Part shown: piece after piece, positions 22,076 to 31,265 of the stretch
How positions within the stretch are numbered: the stretch's first letter is position 1
How the letters are laid out: each line of letters starts with the position of its first letter
Origin: Actinomycetospora cinnamomea
GTDB lineage: Bacteria; Actinomycetota; Actinomycetes; Mycobacteriales; Pseudonocardiaceae
DNA: 64,000 nt
Assembly: GCF_003096675.1 (NCBI RefSeq)
Contig: NZ_QEKW01000001.1
Location: 496,001 to 560,000 of the forward strand
Direction of reading: 5' to 3'
Program-made: the position numbers and the translations under genes
Notes under the pieces: generated by a model
What the model was told of the DNA's origin: nothing
Seen by the model: only the letters and a program-made list of their open reading frames with translations
Database searches by the model: none

Positions 22076-23173
22076 TCACCAGCTCGCGGGTGGGTCGGCG
22101 AACGCGCGGGCGAGCTCGACGGTCGTGCTCGTCGCGCGCCGCGCCCACCCCGGGTCCGCGCCCGCCAGCCCGCACGCCGGGGTGACCACGGCGCGGTCGG
22201 CGAGACGGGCACGGTCGAACCCGAGACGGTCGGCGAGGTCGAGCGCGGGGCGGGCGAGGTCGTGGAGTGCCGGCGGGGTGGCCGGATCGGTCGACGGCAC
22301 GATCCCCAGCCACAGCTCCGTGCCGGCCTCCCAGAGCTCACCGAGCGCGTCGAGCACCTCCGCCGGCGCCTCCGCTCCCCCCAGGGCCCCGAGGTCCACC
22401 GCCACCGCGTCCGCGCCCGCGGCCCCGAGCAGGGCCAGGGGCGGGGTGGGATGGCAGCAGTGCACGGCGACCGACGCCGCCCCGGCCTCCCGGGCGGCCG
22501 TGATCGCGTCCGCGAGCAGGGCGCGGGCCTCCGCCCCGGGCACCGCGCCGACCGTGCCGTAGCCCGACGGCGTGGGCAGCGAGCCGGCGAGGACGGCGGG
22601 CAACGTCGGCTCGTCCAGCTGGACGACGACGGGCGCGCCGGTGCGCCGGGCGAGCTCGGCGACGTGGGCGCGCAGGCCCTCGGCGAGGCTGGCGGCGAAC
22701 TCGGCGACGGCGCCGCGGTCGGTCAGCACGCGGTGCCCGGACCGCAGCTCCACGCCGGCGGCGAGCGTCCACGGCCCGACGACCTGGACCTTCACCGCCG
22801 CCGGTGTGGCCCCGGCCTCGCCGAGGGCCTCGTCGAGGGCGTCGACGTCGCGAGCCAGCAGCTCGACGGCACGCCGGTGGTCGCTCCCGGGGCGGCGGGC
22901 CACCCGGTAGCCCGAGGGCCACACCTCGACCGCGAGGTCGACGAGCATCGCCGCCCCGCGTCCCACCATGTCCGCGCCGACGCCGCGGGCGGGCAGCTCG
23001 GGGACGTACGGCATCCCGGGGAGCTCGCCGACCACCGTCCGCGCCGCCTCGCGACGGTCGGTGCCCGGCCAGGAGCCCAGGCCGGTGGCGCGGTCGCCGG
23101 GCTGCGGCGCGCGCGGCTGCGGGGCCCGCGCCGGGTTCGCCGTCGGGGTGGCCGGGTCGGTCGTCTCGCTCAC
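22076..23173 (-). CDS. Cobalamin-independent methionine synthase C-terminal-domain protein
   Basis: A 365-residue protein corresponding to only the catalytic half of MetE (about 750 residues). Zinc-ligand positions are recognisable in VAVHCCHPT (His and Cys) and in TPACGLAGA (Cys). LDEPTLP and DLGALGG match the barrel strands. Actinobacteria and archaea have such short stand-alone proteins, which may use methylcobalamin-protein or other methyl donors rather than methyl-tetrahydrofolate; the true donor is not known. GTG start at 23173 after a strong hairpin terminator. Confidence 0.82.
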   Translation of the reverse strand: MSETTDPATPTANPARAPQPRAPQPGDRATGLGSWPGTDRREAARTVVGELPGMPYVPELPARGVGADMVGRGAAMLVDLAVEVWPSGYRVARRPGSDHRRAVELLARDVDALDEALGEAGATPAAVKVQVVGPWTLAAGVELRSGHRVLTDRGAVAEFAASLAEGLRAHVAELARRTGAPVVVQLDEPTLPAVLAGSLPTPSGYGTVGAVPGAEARALLADAITAAREAGAASVAVHCCHPTPPLALLGAAGADAVAVDLGALGGAEAPAEVLDALGELWEAGTELWLGIVPSTDPATPPALHDLARPALDLADRLGFDRARLADRAVVTPACGLAGADPGWARRATSTTVELARAFADPPASW

Positions 23174-23188
23174 GGGTCCAGGATCCAC

Positions 23189-23247
23189 CGCGGGACGAGC
23201 GGCGCGTTCGCTGCCCCCGACGCAGCGAACGCGCCGTCCGTCCCGCG
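23189..23247. terminator. Long hairpin terminator
   Basis: Arms of 26 bases (23189-23214 and 23222-23247) pair with two mismatches around a 7-base loop. The inner 14 bases, GGCGCGTTCGCTGC, pair perfectly. It sits just after the small acidic protein gene and before the methionine-synthase start on the same strand, so it separates the two units. Confidence 0.75.
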
Positions 23248-23253
23248 GCGCGC

Positions 23254-23406
23254 CTACTCGTCGTCGACCAGGTGCTCGGTCTCGCTCGCCTCGCCGATCG
23301 GCAGGACGTCCTCGGGGTTCGGCTGGTCGGGCTCGGCGGGCTCGCCGCGCAGCGGAGCGGCGTCCGGCACGACGGTGGCGGGGTCGGTGTCTCGCTGCTC
23401 GGACAT
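23254..23406 (-). CDS. Small acidic protein of 50 residues, unknown function
   Basis: Starts at the ATG at 23406 behind GGAGG. The product is rich in Asp, Glu and Pro (for example DTDPATVVPDAAP and SETEHLVDDE), with no Cys, no membrane segment and no recognised domain. Its own ribosome-binding site and a strong downstream terminator support it as a real gene. Function unknown; it is probably intrinsically disordered. Confidence 0.55.
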   Translation of the reverse strand: MSEQRDTDPATVVPDAAPLRGEPAEPDQPNPEDVLPIGEASETEHLVDDE

Positions 23407-23597
23407 CGGTGGTGGCCTCCCTGTCCTGGTGACCCTCTGACGGTGACCCGGGGCGGTTACCCGGGTCACACCGCGTCGGACCGCCTGAATCGATGCGGCA
23501 GCGCGGCGAGACGAGCACGCTCGGCGGCCGTCCGCGGGACGGTCGTCGAGCACGGCCACCGCACCCGTCCGCGCCGCGCGCTGGCACCATCGAGGTC

Positions 23598-24467
23598 GTG
23601 CGGGTGCTGGCGGGACCGGAGTGGCGGGCGCGCGCGGACGCGCACGCCGCGCGGGCCGACGCGCTCACCGCCGGGCACCGCGCACGCCGGGCGCGCGGCG
23701 AGGCGCACCCGGTGGAGGACTTCCTCTACACCTACTACCCCACCCGTCCGAGCCGGTTGCGGCGCTGGCACCCCGGCGCGGGCGTCGTGCTCGCGGACGC
23801 GGACGAGCGCGCCGCGTGGCGCCACTACGTCCGCGACGGCGGGGTCGCCGGTGTCCGCGTCGACGACGCGGGGCTGCGCGCCGAGCGCGGGGCGACCGTC
23901 TCCTTCGTCGCCGGCCTGCTGCGGGCGACGGCGGACCGGGCGCCGCAGCTGGGCTGCTTCGGCCTGCACGAGTGGGCGATGGTCCACCGCGACGACCGCA
24001 CCCGGCACCCCGTGCCGCTGCGCCTCGGTGCGGCGGGCACCGACGCGGTGGTCGAGTCCCACCGCATCCGCTGCTCCCACTACGACGCGTACCGCTTCTT
24101 CACCCCGTCCGCCGCGCCGCGCAACACCCTGCGGCCGACCCGGGCCCGCCAGGTCGAGCTCGAGCAGCCCGGGTGCCTGCACGCGGGGATGGACCTCTAC
24201 AAGTGGGCCGACAAGCTCGGCCCGCTGGTGCCCGGCGAGCTGCTGCTCGACGCGTTCGCCCTCGCCCGCGAGATCCGCGCGCTCGACATGCGCGCCTCGC
24301 CCTACGACCTCGCCGACCTCGGCTACGAGCCGGTGCGCATCGAGACCGCCGAGGGCAAGGCCGCCTACGTCGACGCCCAGCGCGCCTTCGCCGCCCGCGG
24401 TGCCGCGCTGCGGCGACGGCTGCTCGCGGTGCTCGAGCCTCAGCCGGCCGCGTCGCGCCGCCCGTAG
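23598..24467 (+). CDS. Actinobacterial 3-methyladenine-DNA-glycosylase-annotated protein
   Basis: A 289-residue protein starting at GTG 23598 with [20 protein letters not shown]. It continues with [45 protein letters not shown] and [20 protein letters not shown]. This is a conserved actinobacterial family that databases commonly label 3-methyladenine DNA glycosylase, although I see no classical HhH-GPD or AAG signature, so the label is doubtful. It ends convergently, overlapping the ferredoxin-like gene by 28 bases. Confidence 0.6.
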   Translation: MRVLAGPEWRARADAHAARADALTAGHRARRARGEAHPVEDFLYTYYPTRPSRLRRWHPGAGVVLADADERAAWRHYVRDGGVAGVRVDDAGLRAERGATVSFVAGLLRATADRAPQLGCFGLHEWAMVHRDDRTRHPVPLRLGAAGTDAVVESHRIRCSHYDAYRFFTPSAAPRNTLRPTRARQVELEQPGCLHAGMDLYKWADKLGPLVPGELLLDAFALAREIRALDMRASPYDLADLGYEPVRIETAEGKAAYVDAQRAFAARGAALRRRLLAVLEPQPAASRRP

Positions 24468-24847
24468 GCCTCGACGGCATCGAGGTGCGCCGGCAACGGG
24501 CCGGCGGCGCCGGCGGCGAGCCAGGCGCACAGGTCGTCGACGTCGGCGGGCTCGTGCAGCGGGCCCGCCATCACGGCGGGCCGGGTGGGGGTGCGCTCGT
24601 GGTCGCAGGGCTGGACGAGCACGAGGGCGCCCGCCCCGCGCGGGGCCGCGCCGTGGGCGCACGCGCCGGTCGTGAGGCAGGACGCGCTGATGAGCAGGCC
24701 GTGCGGGCAGCGTCGGACCGCGCGGCACAGCGCCTCGTTCACCGCGTCGCCGTCGGGCGCGGGACGCTGGTGGTGCGGGCAGGCCGCGTTGCCGCAGCGC
24801 ACGGCGGTGAACCCGACCGTCGCCACCCCCTCCGCCGGCGGGGTCAC
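24440..24847 (-). CDS. Cys-rich (2Fe-2S) ferredoxin-like protein coupled to a CobW-type gene
   Basis: A 135-residue protein with grouped cysteines: [10 protein letters not shown] near residue 18, [11 protein letters not shown], and SCLTTGAC. The spacing resembles thioredoxin-like [2Fe-2S] ferredoxins or a metal-binding domain. The GTG at 24847 overlaps the stop of the CobW-like gene (GTGA), so the two are translationally coupled. Being downstream of a Zur-like box, it may take part in zinc homeostasis; this is inferred from context only. Confidence 0.6.
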   Translation of the reverse strand: MTPPAEGVATVGFTAVRCGNAACPHHQRPAPDGDAVNEALCRAVRRCPHGLLISASCLTTGACAHGAAPRGAGALVLVQPCDHERTPTRPAVMAGPLHEPADVDDLCAWLAAGAAGPLPAHLDAVEAYGRRDAAG

Positions 24848-26124
24848 CGCGCACCGCCCTCGTGCCGACCCGTGACGGGGCCGGCCTCGCCCGCGAGGTC
24901 CTCGCAGGGGTCGGCGTGGCGGTGCTCGAACGGGTCGTCGAACCGCCGCCAGGCGTCCTCCCCGAGGGCCAGCTCGTCGTCGGTGAGCAGGGCCGCGTCG
25001 AGCGCCTCGACGATGCCCGCCGGGTCGGCGTCGTGGACCAGCACGACCAGCTGCTGCTCGCGGTCGCCCCAGCGCTCGTCCCACCGCAGCGCGGCCGCGG
25101 CGCGGTGCTCGTCGTCCGCGTCGTCCCAGGCGTCGGGGTCGGCGGCGAGCCACGTGCCCGCGACGCCGATCTGCAGGGCCCCGCCCGCGGACTCGAGCCA
25201 CAGGACGTGCTCGGGCTGCGAGGCGACCCACACCCGCCCGCGTGCCCGCACGGTGCCGTGCAGCAGCACGTCGAACGCCGCGTGCAGGCGCTCGGGGTGG
25301 AACGGCCGGCGGTGGCCCACGTGCAGCAGCGACACCCCCGCGTCGCGGGCCAGCGGCGGCTGGCCCCGCAACAGCGGCGCCTGCGTGTCCTCGGGCACTC
25401 CGCGGCGCGCGTCGGGCGGCAGGGCGGCGAGCAGGGCGGTGACCTCGGCGCCCAGCGGCCCCGGGTCGCCGACCGCGGCGGGCGCGACGACGGTGGCCGC
25501 GCGCGGGGCGAGGCGGGCGAGGACGGCGTCGAGGCGGACACGCTCCCAGGCGCCGCCGCAGCGCCCGGTGACGACGAGGACGTCGGCGAACTCGGCGTGA
25601 CCCACGACGAGCCGGGCCACCGTCCGCTCGTCGTCGGCGGTGAGGGCGAGCCCGCGCTCGGCCAGCGCGTCGTCACTACCCGCGTCATCGAGCCAGGTGG
25701 CGGCGTCGAGCACGCCGACGACGCCGTGCAGCTCGAGGAGGTCGGTGACGGGCCCGTCGGTGCCGTCGGGCACCACGGCGTGCAACGCCTCGCAGGCGAT
25801 CTCGACCTCGAGCCCGGGGTCGAGCAGCAGCACGACGTGCTCGACGTCGGGGTCCCGGGCCAGCCGCACCAGCAGCGGCAGCAGGTCCTCGCGCAGCGTG
25901 CAGGAGACGCAGCCGTGCGCGAGCTCGAGCACCGCTGTGTGCTCGACGGGCTGCTCGCCGTCGTGCTCCACGACCCGGCGGTGCAGCACGCCCTCCCCCA
26001 GGCCCCGCAGGTCGTGGGCGACCAGCGCCCCCCGCGGCGGTCGCAGCGCGGCCGCCACGGTCGCCGACGCCGGCCGATCGACCCCGCACACCACCGTCAG
26101 CCCGGTCCCCGGACCGTCAGGCAT
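24844..26124 (-). CDS. CobW/COG0523-family protein with degenerate P-loop, probable zinc metallochaperone
   Basis: A 426-residue protein of the CobW family. The metal-binding CxxC-type motif is present ([19 protein letters not shown]), but the N-terminal nucleotide-binding loop reads [17 protein letters not shown], without the GxxGxGKT of typical members. Mycobacterial relatives near zinc-independent ribosomal genes share this loss, as far as I recall. The ATG at 26124 follows GGGAGGGA. The gene is divergent from a Cys-free rpmG and separated from it by a Zur-like box, so it is probably induced by zinc starvation. Confidence 0.82.
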   Translation of the reverse strand: MPDGPGTGLTVVCGVDRPASATVAAALRPPRGALVAHDLRGLGEGVLHRRVVEHDGEQPVEHTAVLELAHGCVSCTLREDLLPLLVRLARDPDVEHVVLLLDPGLEVEIACEALHAVVPDGTDGPVTDLLELHGVVGVLDAATWLDDAGSDDALAERGLALTADDERTVARLVVGHAEFADVLVVTGRCGGAWERVRLDAVLARLAPRAATVVAPAAVGDPGPLGAEVTALLAALPPDARRGVPEDTQAPLLRGQPPLARDAGVSLLHVGHRRPFHPERLHAAFDVLLHGTVRARGRVWVASQPEHVLWLESAGGALQIGVAGTWLAADPDAWDDADDEHRAAAALRWDERWGDREQQLVVLVHDADPAGIVEALDAALLTDDELALGEDAWRRFDDPFEHRHADPCEDLAGEAGPVTGRHEGGAR

Positions 26125-26151
26125 ACCGATCCCTCCCTCTGCGTTGTCGTG

Positions 26152-26164
26152 AACGATAATCATT
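26152..26164. promoter_or_regulatory. Zur/Fur-family operator between cobW-like gene and rpmG
   Basis: AACGATAATCATT differs at one of 13 positions from the palindromic Fur/Zur core AATGATAATCATT. It lies 28 bases from the CobW-like start and 20 bases from the rpmG start. Both neighbours are typical zinc-starvation genes, so Zur repression is the likely function. Confidence 0.7.
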
Positions 26165-26183
26165 GCCACGAAGGGAGAGAAGA

Positions 26184-26348
26184 GTGGCCCGCAACGACGT
26201 CCGCCCGATCGTGAAGCTGCGCTCGACGGCCGGGACCGGCACGACCTACGTGACCCGCAAGAACCGGCGCCACGACCCCGACCGCCTCGTGCTGCGCAAG
26301 TACGACGCCCGCGTCGGCCGGCACGTCGACTTCCGCGAGGAGCGCTGA
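26184..26348 (+). CDS. rpmG: 50S ribosomal protein L33, zinc-free (C-minus) paralogue
   Basis: A 54-residue L33 starting at a GTG (26184) behind AAGGGAGAG. It reads [20 protein letters not shown] and ends [11 protein letters not shown]. It contains no cysteine, so the zinc ribbon of ordinary L33 is missing. Such paralogues replace the zinc form when zinc is scarce and free zinc for other proteins. The Zur-like box 20 bases upstream fits this. Confidence 0.95.
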   Translation: MARNDVRPIVKLRSTAGTGTTYVTRKNRRHDPDRLVLRKYDARVGRHVDFREER

Positions 26349-26357
26349 GCCCGGCCG

Positions 26358-26638
26358 TCAGGGCCGGCCGAGGGGGTCGGTGACCCGCAGGAGCAGGGCG
26401 ACGAAGGCGTCCGCCTGCAGCCGCCCACCGCTGCGGGGCACCACGTCACGGCGCTCGTCGTCGGCGCGGAGCTCATCCGCGACCGCCCCATCGCGCGGAC
26501 GAGGGGCCCGGCGAGGTGGGGCGGGACCTCGCCCTCGAGCTCGAGCGATCCGTCGGAGTTGGTGGTGGTGGACAGGTGGGAGAGCGCCTCCCGCAGGAGC
26601 GCCCGCGGCTCGCCGCCCACCTCGTCGTCGGGGTCCAT
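26358..26638 (-). pseudogene. Frameshifted conserved actinobacterial protein next to PadR gene
   Basis: From the ATG at 26638 one frame gives a helical protein (EVGGEPRALLREALSHLSTT, then GEVPPHLAGPLVRAM). A second frame then continues with GAVADELRADDERRD, then QADAFVALLLRVTDPLGRP and a TGA at 26358. The two halves together resemble a small actinobacterial protein family of about 95 residues. The shift is near 26485-26505. It starts two bases after the PadR stop codon, so it was co-transcribed with it. Could also be a sequencing error. Confidence 0.55.
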
Positions 26639-26640
26639 CG

Positions 26641-27192
26641 TCAGGCGGTCTCGTCGATCCCGTCGGCGACCTCGTCGAGCAGCGAGGACCAGAAGCGCAG
26701 CGCGGCGTGCTCCATCTCCAGGCCGAGCCGCAGCGTGATCATGCGTTTGGCGACGGCGTCCAGGTCGGCGTACCGGGCCTGCATGTCCTCGTAGACGGCG
26801 ATGCGCTCCCGGTGCGCGGCGACCTGCTCACGGGCGAGCCGGGCGACGTCACCGGGCTCGCCGACCTCGTTGAAGAACAGCTTCAGCTCGGCGATGTCGC
26901 GCATCTGGAAGTGCTCGGGCGTCGGCTCGGCCAGCCACGCCTTCAGCTCGGCGCGGCCCTCCTCGGTGAGCCGGTAGGTCCGGCGCCTGCGGCCCTCGGT
27001 CTCGGTCTCGGCCTCGAGCAGGCCGAGCTCGGCGAGCCGCTGCGGCTCGGAGTACAGCTGCGCGTGCGGGAAGTGCCAGAAGTAGCCGATGGAGCGGCCC
27101 ACCGCCCGCTTCAGGTCGTAGGACGTCGACGGGCCGCGCAGCGCGATCGTCCCCAGGACGACGTAGGAGGTCGGGGACAGCCGGTCGGCCAC
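26641..27192 (-). CDS. PadR-family transcriptional regulator
   Basis: The N-terminal winged helix is clear: LSPTSYVVLGTIALRGPSTS, YDLKRAVGRSIGYFWHFPHA, QLYSEPQRLAELGLLEAE. A basic beta-wing (TEGRRRRTYRLTEEGR) and a C-terminal coiled-coil dimerisation helix follow. A GTG at 27192 gives the standard PadR N-terminus; an ATG at 27237 would add 15 residues but lies inside an inverted repeat that is probably its operator. It is divergent from the acyl-CoA ligase that heads the molybdenum-hydroxylase operon and probably represses it until an aromatic or related acid is present. Confidence 0.88.
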   Translation of the reverse strand: MADRLSPTSYVVLGTIALRGPSTSYDLKRAVGRSIGYFWHFPHAQLYSEPQRLAELGLLEAETETEGRRRRTYRLTEEGRAELKAWLAEPTPEHFQMRDIAELKLFFNEVGEPGDVARLAREQVAAHRERIAVYEDMQARYADLDAVAKRMITLRLGLEMEHAALRFWSSLLDEVADGIDETA

Positions 27193-27234
27193 GGGTCCGG
27201 AGGGTACCGATCCTTGCCACGCGGTGGTGCGTGC

Positions 27235-27259
27235 CATACCGTCCGAAGCAGACGGTATG
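27235..27259. promoter_or_regulatory. Putative PadR operator
   Basis: Perfect inverted repeat CATACCGTC (27235-27243) and GACGGTATG (27251-27259) with a 7-base spacer, between padR and the divergent acyl-CoA ligase. Position and symmetry fit a dimeric repressor that controls both genes. Confidence 0.6.
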
Positions 27260-27288
27260 CAGCGTATCATGATCGGGAGGCGGCGCCC

Positions 27289-28824
27289 ATGGACCTGGCG
27301 ACGGCCTGGGCGTGGACGGTCGAGCGGCACCCCGCGCGGCGCGCCGTCGGCGGCCCGCACCCGATGACGTTCGCCGCGTGGGACGCCCGCACCGCCCGCC
27401 TCGCCCACGCCCTGGTCGACCTGGGCGTCCGCCGCGGCGACCGCGTCGCGCTCGTGCTCAACGGCGGCGAGCCGGCGGCGTCGCTGCACGTCGCGGCCCA
27501 GCGCCTCGGCGCGGTCGCGACGCCCCTGTCCCCACGCTTCGGACCACCCGAACTGGCGCACTGCCTGGTCGACGCCGCCCCCGCGCTCGTGGTCAGCGAA
27601 CCCGCCACTGCCGAGACGGTGGTCGCGGCGCTCGGGGACGAGCGCATCCGGCCGGTCGCCCACCTCGACCTCGCCGACGTCGAGCGCCGCGCCCGCGACC
27701 AGCAGGACACCCCGCCGCCCGACCCGCCCGGCCCGCCCGACGTCAGCGTCATGCTGTTCACCTCCGGCACCACGGGGCGGCCCAAGGGTGTCCCGCGCAC
27801 CCACGCCGCCGAGCACGCCGCGGCCGTCGCACACCTCGTGCAGACCGGCCAGCGCCCCGGCGACGTCGTCCTGGGCGTGATGCCGCTCTTCCACACGATG
27901 GGTGTGCGGACGTTGCTCGCCACCGTGCTGGCCGGCGGGACCTGGGTGCCGCAGGCGCGGTTCGATGCGGCCGAGGCCACCGAGCTGATCGTCGGCGAGG
28001 GCGTCACGTCGCTCTACCTCGTGCCGACGATGTACTGGTCGCTGCTGCGCGAGGCCGACCCGGCACGGCTCGCCGGGGTGCGACGGCTCGCCTACGCGGG
28101 TGCGCCGATGGCGCCGGCCCTGGCCGAGAGGCTGGTCGAGGCCGTGGCGCCGGAGGCGTTCGTCAACCACTTCGGCTCCACCGAGGTCTACACCTTCACG
28201 ATCGGCCCTGACGTCGCGGCGAAGCCGGGCTGCGCGGGGCGCGCCGGGCTGTTCAGTCGCGTCCGGCTCGTCGACCCGTCGCCCGGCGCCTCCCCGCACG
28301 ACGAGGTCGCGCCCGGCGAGCAGGGCCAGGTCGTCGTGTCGATGACGAGCCCCGAGGCGTTCGCCGGCTACTGGATGCGTCCCGACGCCACCGCGAAGGC
28401 GGTGCGCGACGGCTGGTACTTCACCGGCGATCTCGCCGTGACCGACGACGACGGCGACCTGTGGGTGGCCGGCCGTGTCGACGACATGATCAACACAGGC
28501 GGCGAGAACGTCTACCCGGACGAGATCGAGGCCGCTCTCGTGCGCTGCCCGGCGGTCGTCGACGCCGTGGTGGTCGGGCTCCCCGACGAGCGATGGGGCC
28601 AGGCGGTGACGGCGTTCGTCGTCCCCGCGGTCGGGGTGCCGCCCGACGAGGCCGTGGCCGCGACCGACGAGTGGGGCCGTGAGGCCCTGCCCTCCCTGCG
28701 CCGCCCGAAGCGGGTCATCGCGGTCGATGCCGTGCCCCGGTCCGCGGTCGGCAAGACCCTGCGTCGCGTGCTCGTCGCCGGCGACTACGAGCCACTGGCC
28801 GACACCGCGGAGGGGGCCCGGTGA
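27289..28824 (+). CDS. AMP-forming acyl-CoA synthetase
   Basis: A 511-residue adenylate-forming ligase that would activate an organic acid to its CoA ester. The ATP loop is LFTSGTTGRPKGVPRTHAAE (near residue 155), followed by motif A5-like NHFGSTEVYTF, GWYFTGDLAV and VDDMINTGGENVYPDEIEAA. The C-terminal Lys lies in PRSAVGKTLRRVL. ATG at 27289 behind GGGAGG. It heads the operon of the molybdenum hydroxylase (4-base overlap) and enoyl-CoA hydratase, so the substrate is probably an acid that is hydroxylated and degraded as a CoA ester. Identity of the acid unknown. Confidence 0.9.
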   Translation: MDLATAWAWTVERHPARRAVGGPHPMTFAAWDARTARLAHALVDLGVRRGDRVALVLNGGEPAASLHVAAQRLGAVATPLSPRFGPPELAHCLVDAAPALVVSEPATAETVVAALGDERIRPVAHLDLADVERRARDQQDTPPPDPPGPPDVSVMLFTSGTTGRPKGVPRTHAAEHAAAVAHLVQTGQRPGDVVLGVMPLFHTMGVRTLLATVLAGGTWVPQARFDAAEATELIVGEGVTSLYLVPTMYWSLLREADPARLAGVRRLAYAGAPMAPALAERLVEAVAPEAFVNHFGSTEVYTFTIGPDVAAKPGCAGRAGLFSRVRLVDPSPGASPHDEVAPGEQGQVVVSMTSPEAFAGYWMRPDATAKAVRDGWYFTGDLAVTDDDGDLWVAGRVDDMINTGGENVYPDEIEAALVRCPAVVDAVVVGLPDERWGQAVTAFVVPAVGVPPDEAVAATDEWGREALPSLRRPKRVIAVDAVPRSAVGKTLRRVLVAGDYEPLADTAEGAR

Positions 28825-31205
28825 GCTGGACGCCGGCGCGGGACGAGGACGCGGCGCTCGTGGCCGGCGCCGGTCGGTTCGTCGACGACCTCGATCCCCT
28901 GCCCGGCACGCTGACGGCCGCGGTGGTGCGCAGCCCGCACCCGCACGCGCGAATCCGCGCGGTCGACCTCGAGCGGGCCCGCGCGCACCCGGGCGTGGCG
29001 GCGGTGATCGGTCCCGACGAGGTGCGGGCCGCGGTGCGCCCGTTCCCGCTCTCGACGGCGGCGCCGATGCCCTACCTCCCGTCGGCCACGGACACCGCGC
29101 GCTACGTCGGCGAGCCCGTGGCCGTGGTCGTCGCGAGCGACCGCTACGTCGCCGAGGACGCCGCCGAGCTGGTCGAGGTCGACTACGAGCCGCTCGACGT
29201 CGTCGTCGACACCCGCCGGGCCCTCGAGGACCACGCGCCGCAGCTGCACCCCGACGCCGGCACCAACGTCGCCACCGACCGCACGTTCTCCTTCGGCGAC
29301 GTCGACGGGGCGTTCGCTCGGGCCGCCCACGTCGTGCGCGGCGAGTACACGTTCCCGCGCTACTCGTCGGTGCCGATGGAGTGCTACGGGGTCGTGGCGC
29401 ACTGGACCCAGGGCTCCGACGGACCCGGTGTCGAGGCGTGGGCGAACTTCCACGGGCCGTTCACGATGGTGCCGGTCGCGGCCGGGGCGCTCGGCGTGCC
29501 CGTCTCGCGGTTCCGGCTGCACGTCCCGGCCGACATCGGCGGCAGCTTCGGTATCAAGTCGGGAATCTACCCCTACGTCGTGCTCATGGCGCTCGCCTCG
29601 CGGCACGCGGGGCGGCCCGTGCGCTGGACCGAGGACCGCGTCGAGCACCTGCTCGCCAGCTCGTCGGGCGCCGGGCGGGTGATGGGGTTCACCGCGGCGG
29701 TATCGGCCGACGGCGCGGTCGAGGCCCTGCGCGTCGACCTCGTCGACGACGTCGGTGCCTACCTGCGCCCGCCCGAGCCCAGCACGCTCTACCGCTGCTT
29801 CGGCAACATCACCGGCGCCTACGACGTCCCCGCCGTGGCGATCCGCGCCCGCGCCGCCGTCACCAACCGCGCCCCGACCGGCCTGAACCGCGGCTTCGGC
29901 GGCCAGCAGCTCTATTTCGGCCTGGAACGGCTCATGGACGCCGTCGCCGACCGCGTCGGGCTCGACGTCGCCGAGGTCCGCCGCCGCAACCTCGTGCGCT
30001 CCTTCCCGCACCGCACACCGACCGGCGGGCTCTACGACTCCGGCGACTACGCGCGGGCGCTCGACCTGCTGCTCGTGAAGGGCGGCTACGAGGTGCTGCG
30101 CCACCGGCAGCAGAGCGCCCGGGCCGAGGGGGCGTACTACGGGGTCGGGCTCGCGCTCGTCGTCGACCCGTCGGGCACCAACATCGGCTATGTCGGGCTG
30201 GCGACGCCGGCGTCGGAGCGCAAGCCGGGGCGGGACAAGTCCGGGTCCACCGAGATCGTGCGCGCGTCGGTCGACGTGCAGGGCGTGGTGACGGTGGCGC
30301 TGGGCTCGGTCCCGCAGGGTCAGGGGCACGCGACCGTCGCCCGGCGGGTCGCGGCCGCGCGACTCGGGCTGCCGGTCGGGCAGGTGCGGGCGCTGGTGGA
30401 CATGGACACCGCCACAACGCCCTGGACCGTGACCTCCGGCAGCTATTCCTCGCGCTTCGCACCGCTGGTCACCAGCGCGGTGGTCGCGGCCTGCGACCGG
30501 CTGGCGGAGACGGTGAGGGCCGGGGCGGCGGTCCTGCTCGGCGTCGACCCGGGTGGCCTGGAGCTCGCCGACGGGACGGTCCGTGACCCGTCGTCCGGGG
30601 CGTCGTGCCTCTTCCGCCACGCGGCCGGGGTGGTGCACTGGGACCCGGGCGCCCTGCCGGACGGTGCGCCCCTGCGCCTGGCCACCGAGGGCGAGTTCGT
30701 GCCGCCCGAGTCCGTGGCCGCCACCGCGGAGGACCGGATCAACTCGTCGCTGTGCTACGGGTTCGTCGCCGAGATGGTCGGGGTGCGCATCGACCCGGAC
30801 ACCCTCGAGATCACCCTCGACCGCGTCGCGAGCGTGCACGACGCGGGTACGGTGCTCGACCCCGTGCTGCTCGAGGGCCAGGTGCTCGGGGCGCTGGTGC
30901 ACGGGCTCGGCGGTGCGGCGTTCGAGGAGTTCCGATACTCCCCGGCCGGACAGCCGACCTCGGCGACGTTCCTGGACTACCTGTGCCCGACCAGCGCGGA
31001 GACCGCCTTCGACCTGGTCTCCGACCACGTGTCGTCGCCTTCCCCGCTGACGCCGCTGGGCGCCAAGGGCTGCGGCGAGGGCAGTTCGATGAGCTTCCCG
31101 GTGGCGTACGCCAACGCCGTCGCCGACGCCCTCGCCCCGGCCGGCGTCGCGATCGACTCCCTGCCGGTGCACGGCTCGGTGATCCACGACCTCCTACGTG
31201 CGTGA
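28821..31205 (+). CDS. Xanthine-dehydrogenase-family molybdopterin-binding large subunit
   Basis: A 794-residue large subunit of a molybdenum hydroxylase. It has the N-terminal aldehyde-oxidase a/b hammerhead domain (GRFVDDLDPLPGTLTAAVVR), the cofactor-binding loop DIGGSFGIKSG, NRGFGGQQLYF, SVPQGQGHATVAR and the active-site Glu in GAKGCGEGSSMSFPVAYANA. The GTG start overlaps the ligase stop (GTGA). The last residues are unusual: the final Arg-Ala-stop is read from the left arm of a 46-bp palindrome that begins at 31195, so the native C-terminus has been replaced. Confidence 0.92.
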   Translation: MSWTPARDEDAALVAGAGRFVDDLDPLPGTLTAAVVRSPHPHARIRAVDLERARAHPGVAAVIGPDEVRAAVRPFPLSTAAPMPYLPSATDTARYVGEPVAVVVASDRYVAEDAAELVEVDYEPLDVVVDTRRALEDHAPQLHPDAGTNVATDRTFSFGDVDGAFARAAHVVRGEYTFPRYSSVPMECYGVVAHWTQGSDGPGVEAWANFHGPFTMVPVAAGALGVPVSRFRLHVPADIGGSFGIKSGIYPYVVLMALASRHAGRPVRWTEDRVEHLLASSSGAGRVMGFTAAVSADGAVEALRVDLVDDVGAYLRPPEPSTLYRCFGNITGAYDVPAVAIRARAAVTNRAPTGLNRGFGGQQLYFGLERLMDAVADRVGLDVAEVRRRNLVRSFPHRTPTGGLYDSGDYARALDLLLVKGGYEVLRHRQQSARAEGAYYGVGLALVVDPSGTNIGYVGLATPASERKPGRDKSGSTEIVRASVDVQGVVTVALGSVPQGQGHATVARRVAAARLGLPVGQVRALVDMDTATTPWTVTSGSYSSRFAPLVTSAVVAACDRLAETVRAGAAVLLGVDPGGLELADGTVRDPSSGASCLFRHAAGVVHWDPGALPDGAPLRLATEGEFVPPESVAATAEDRINSSLCYGFVAEMVGVRIDPDTLEITLDRVASVHDAGTVLDPVLLEGQVLGALVHGLGGAAFEEFRYSPAGQPTSATFLDYLCPTSAETAFDLVSDHVSSPSPLTPLGAKGCGEGSSMSFPVAYANAVADALAPAGVAIDSLPVHGSVIHDLLRA

Positions 31206-31240
31206 TCTTCCGAGCTATAGCTCGGAAGATCACGCACGTA
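31195..31240. repeat. Palindromic repeat element, copy 1 (46-bp perfect palindrome)
   Basis: A 23-base arm, starting TACGTGCGTGATCTTCCGAG, meets its exact complement with no loop. Related copies are at 49898-49939, 55674-55723 and 58815-58858. Here the element supplies the stop codon of the molybdenum-hydroxylase large subunit (TGA at 31203-31205) and fills the gap before the enoyl-CoA hydratase start at 31266. In RNA it could fold into a very stable hairpin between the two cistrons. Confidence 0.95.
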
Positions 31241-31265
31241 CCGACGACGGAAGGCATCGACACCC

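Noticed and set aside
27193-27237. ATG 27237 as the padR start
   Set aside because: It overlaps the inverted repeat that is the best operator candidate, and the extra 15 residues are not typical of PadR.
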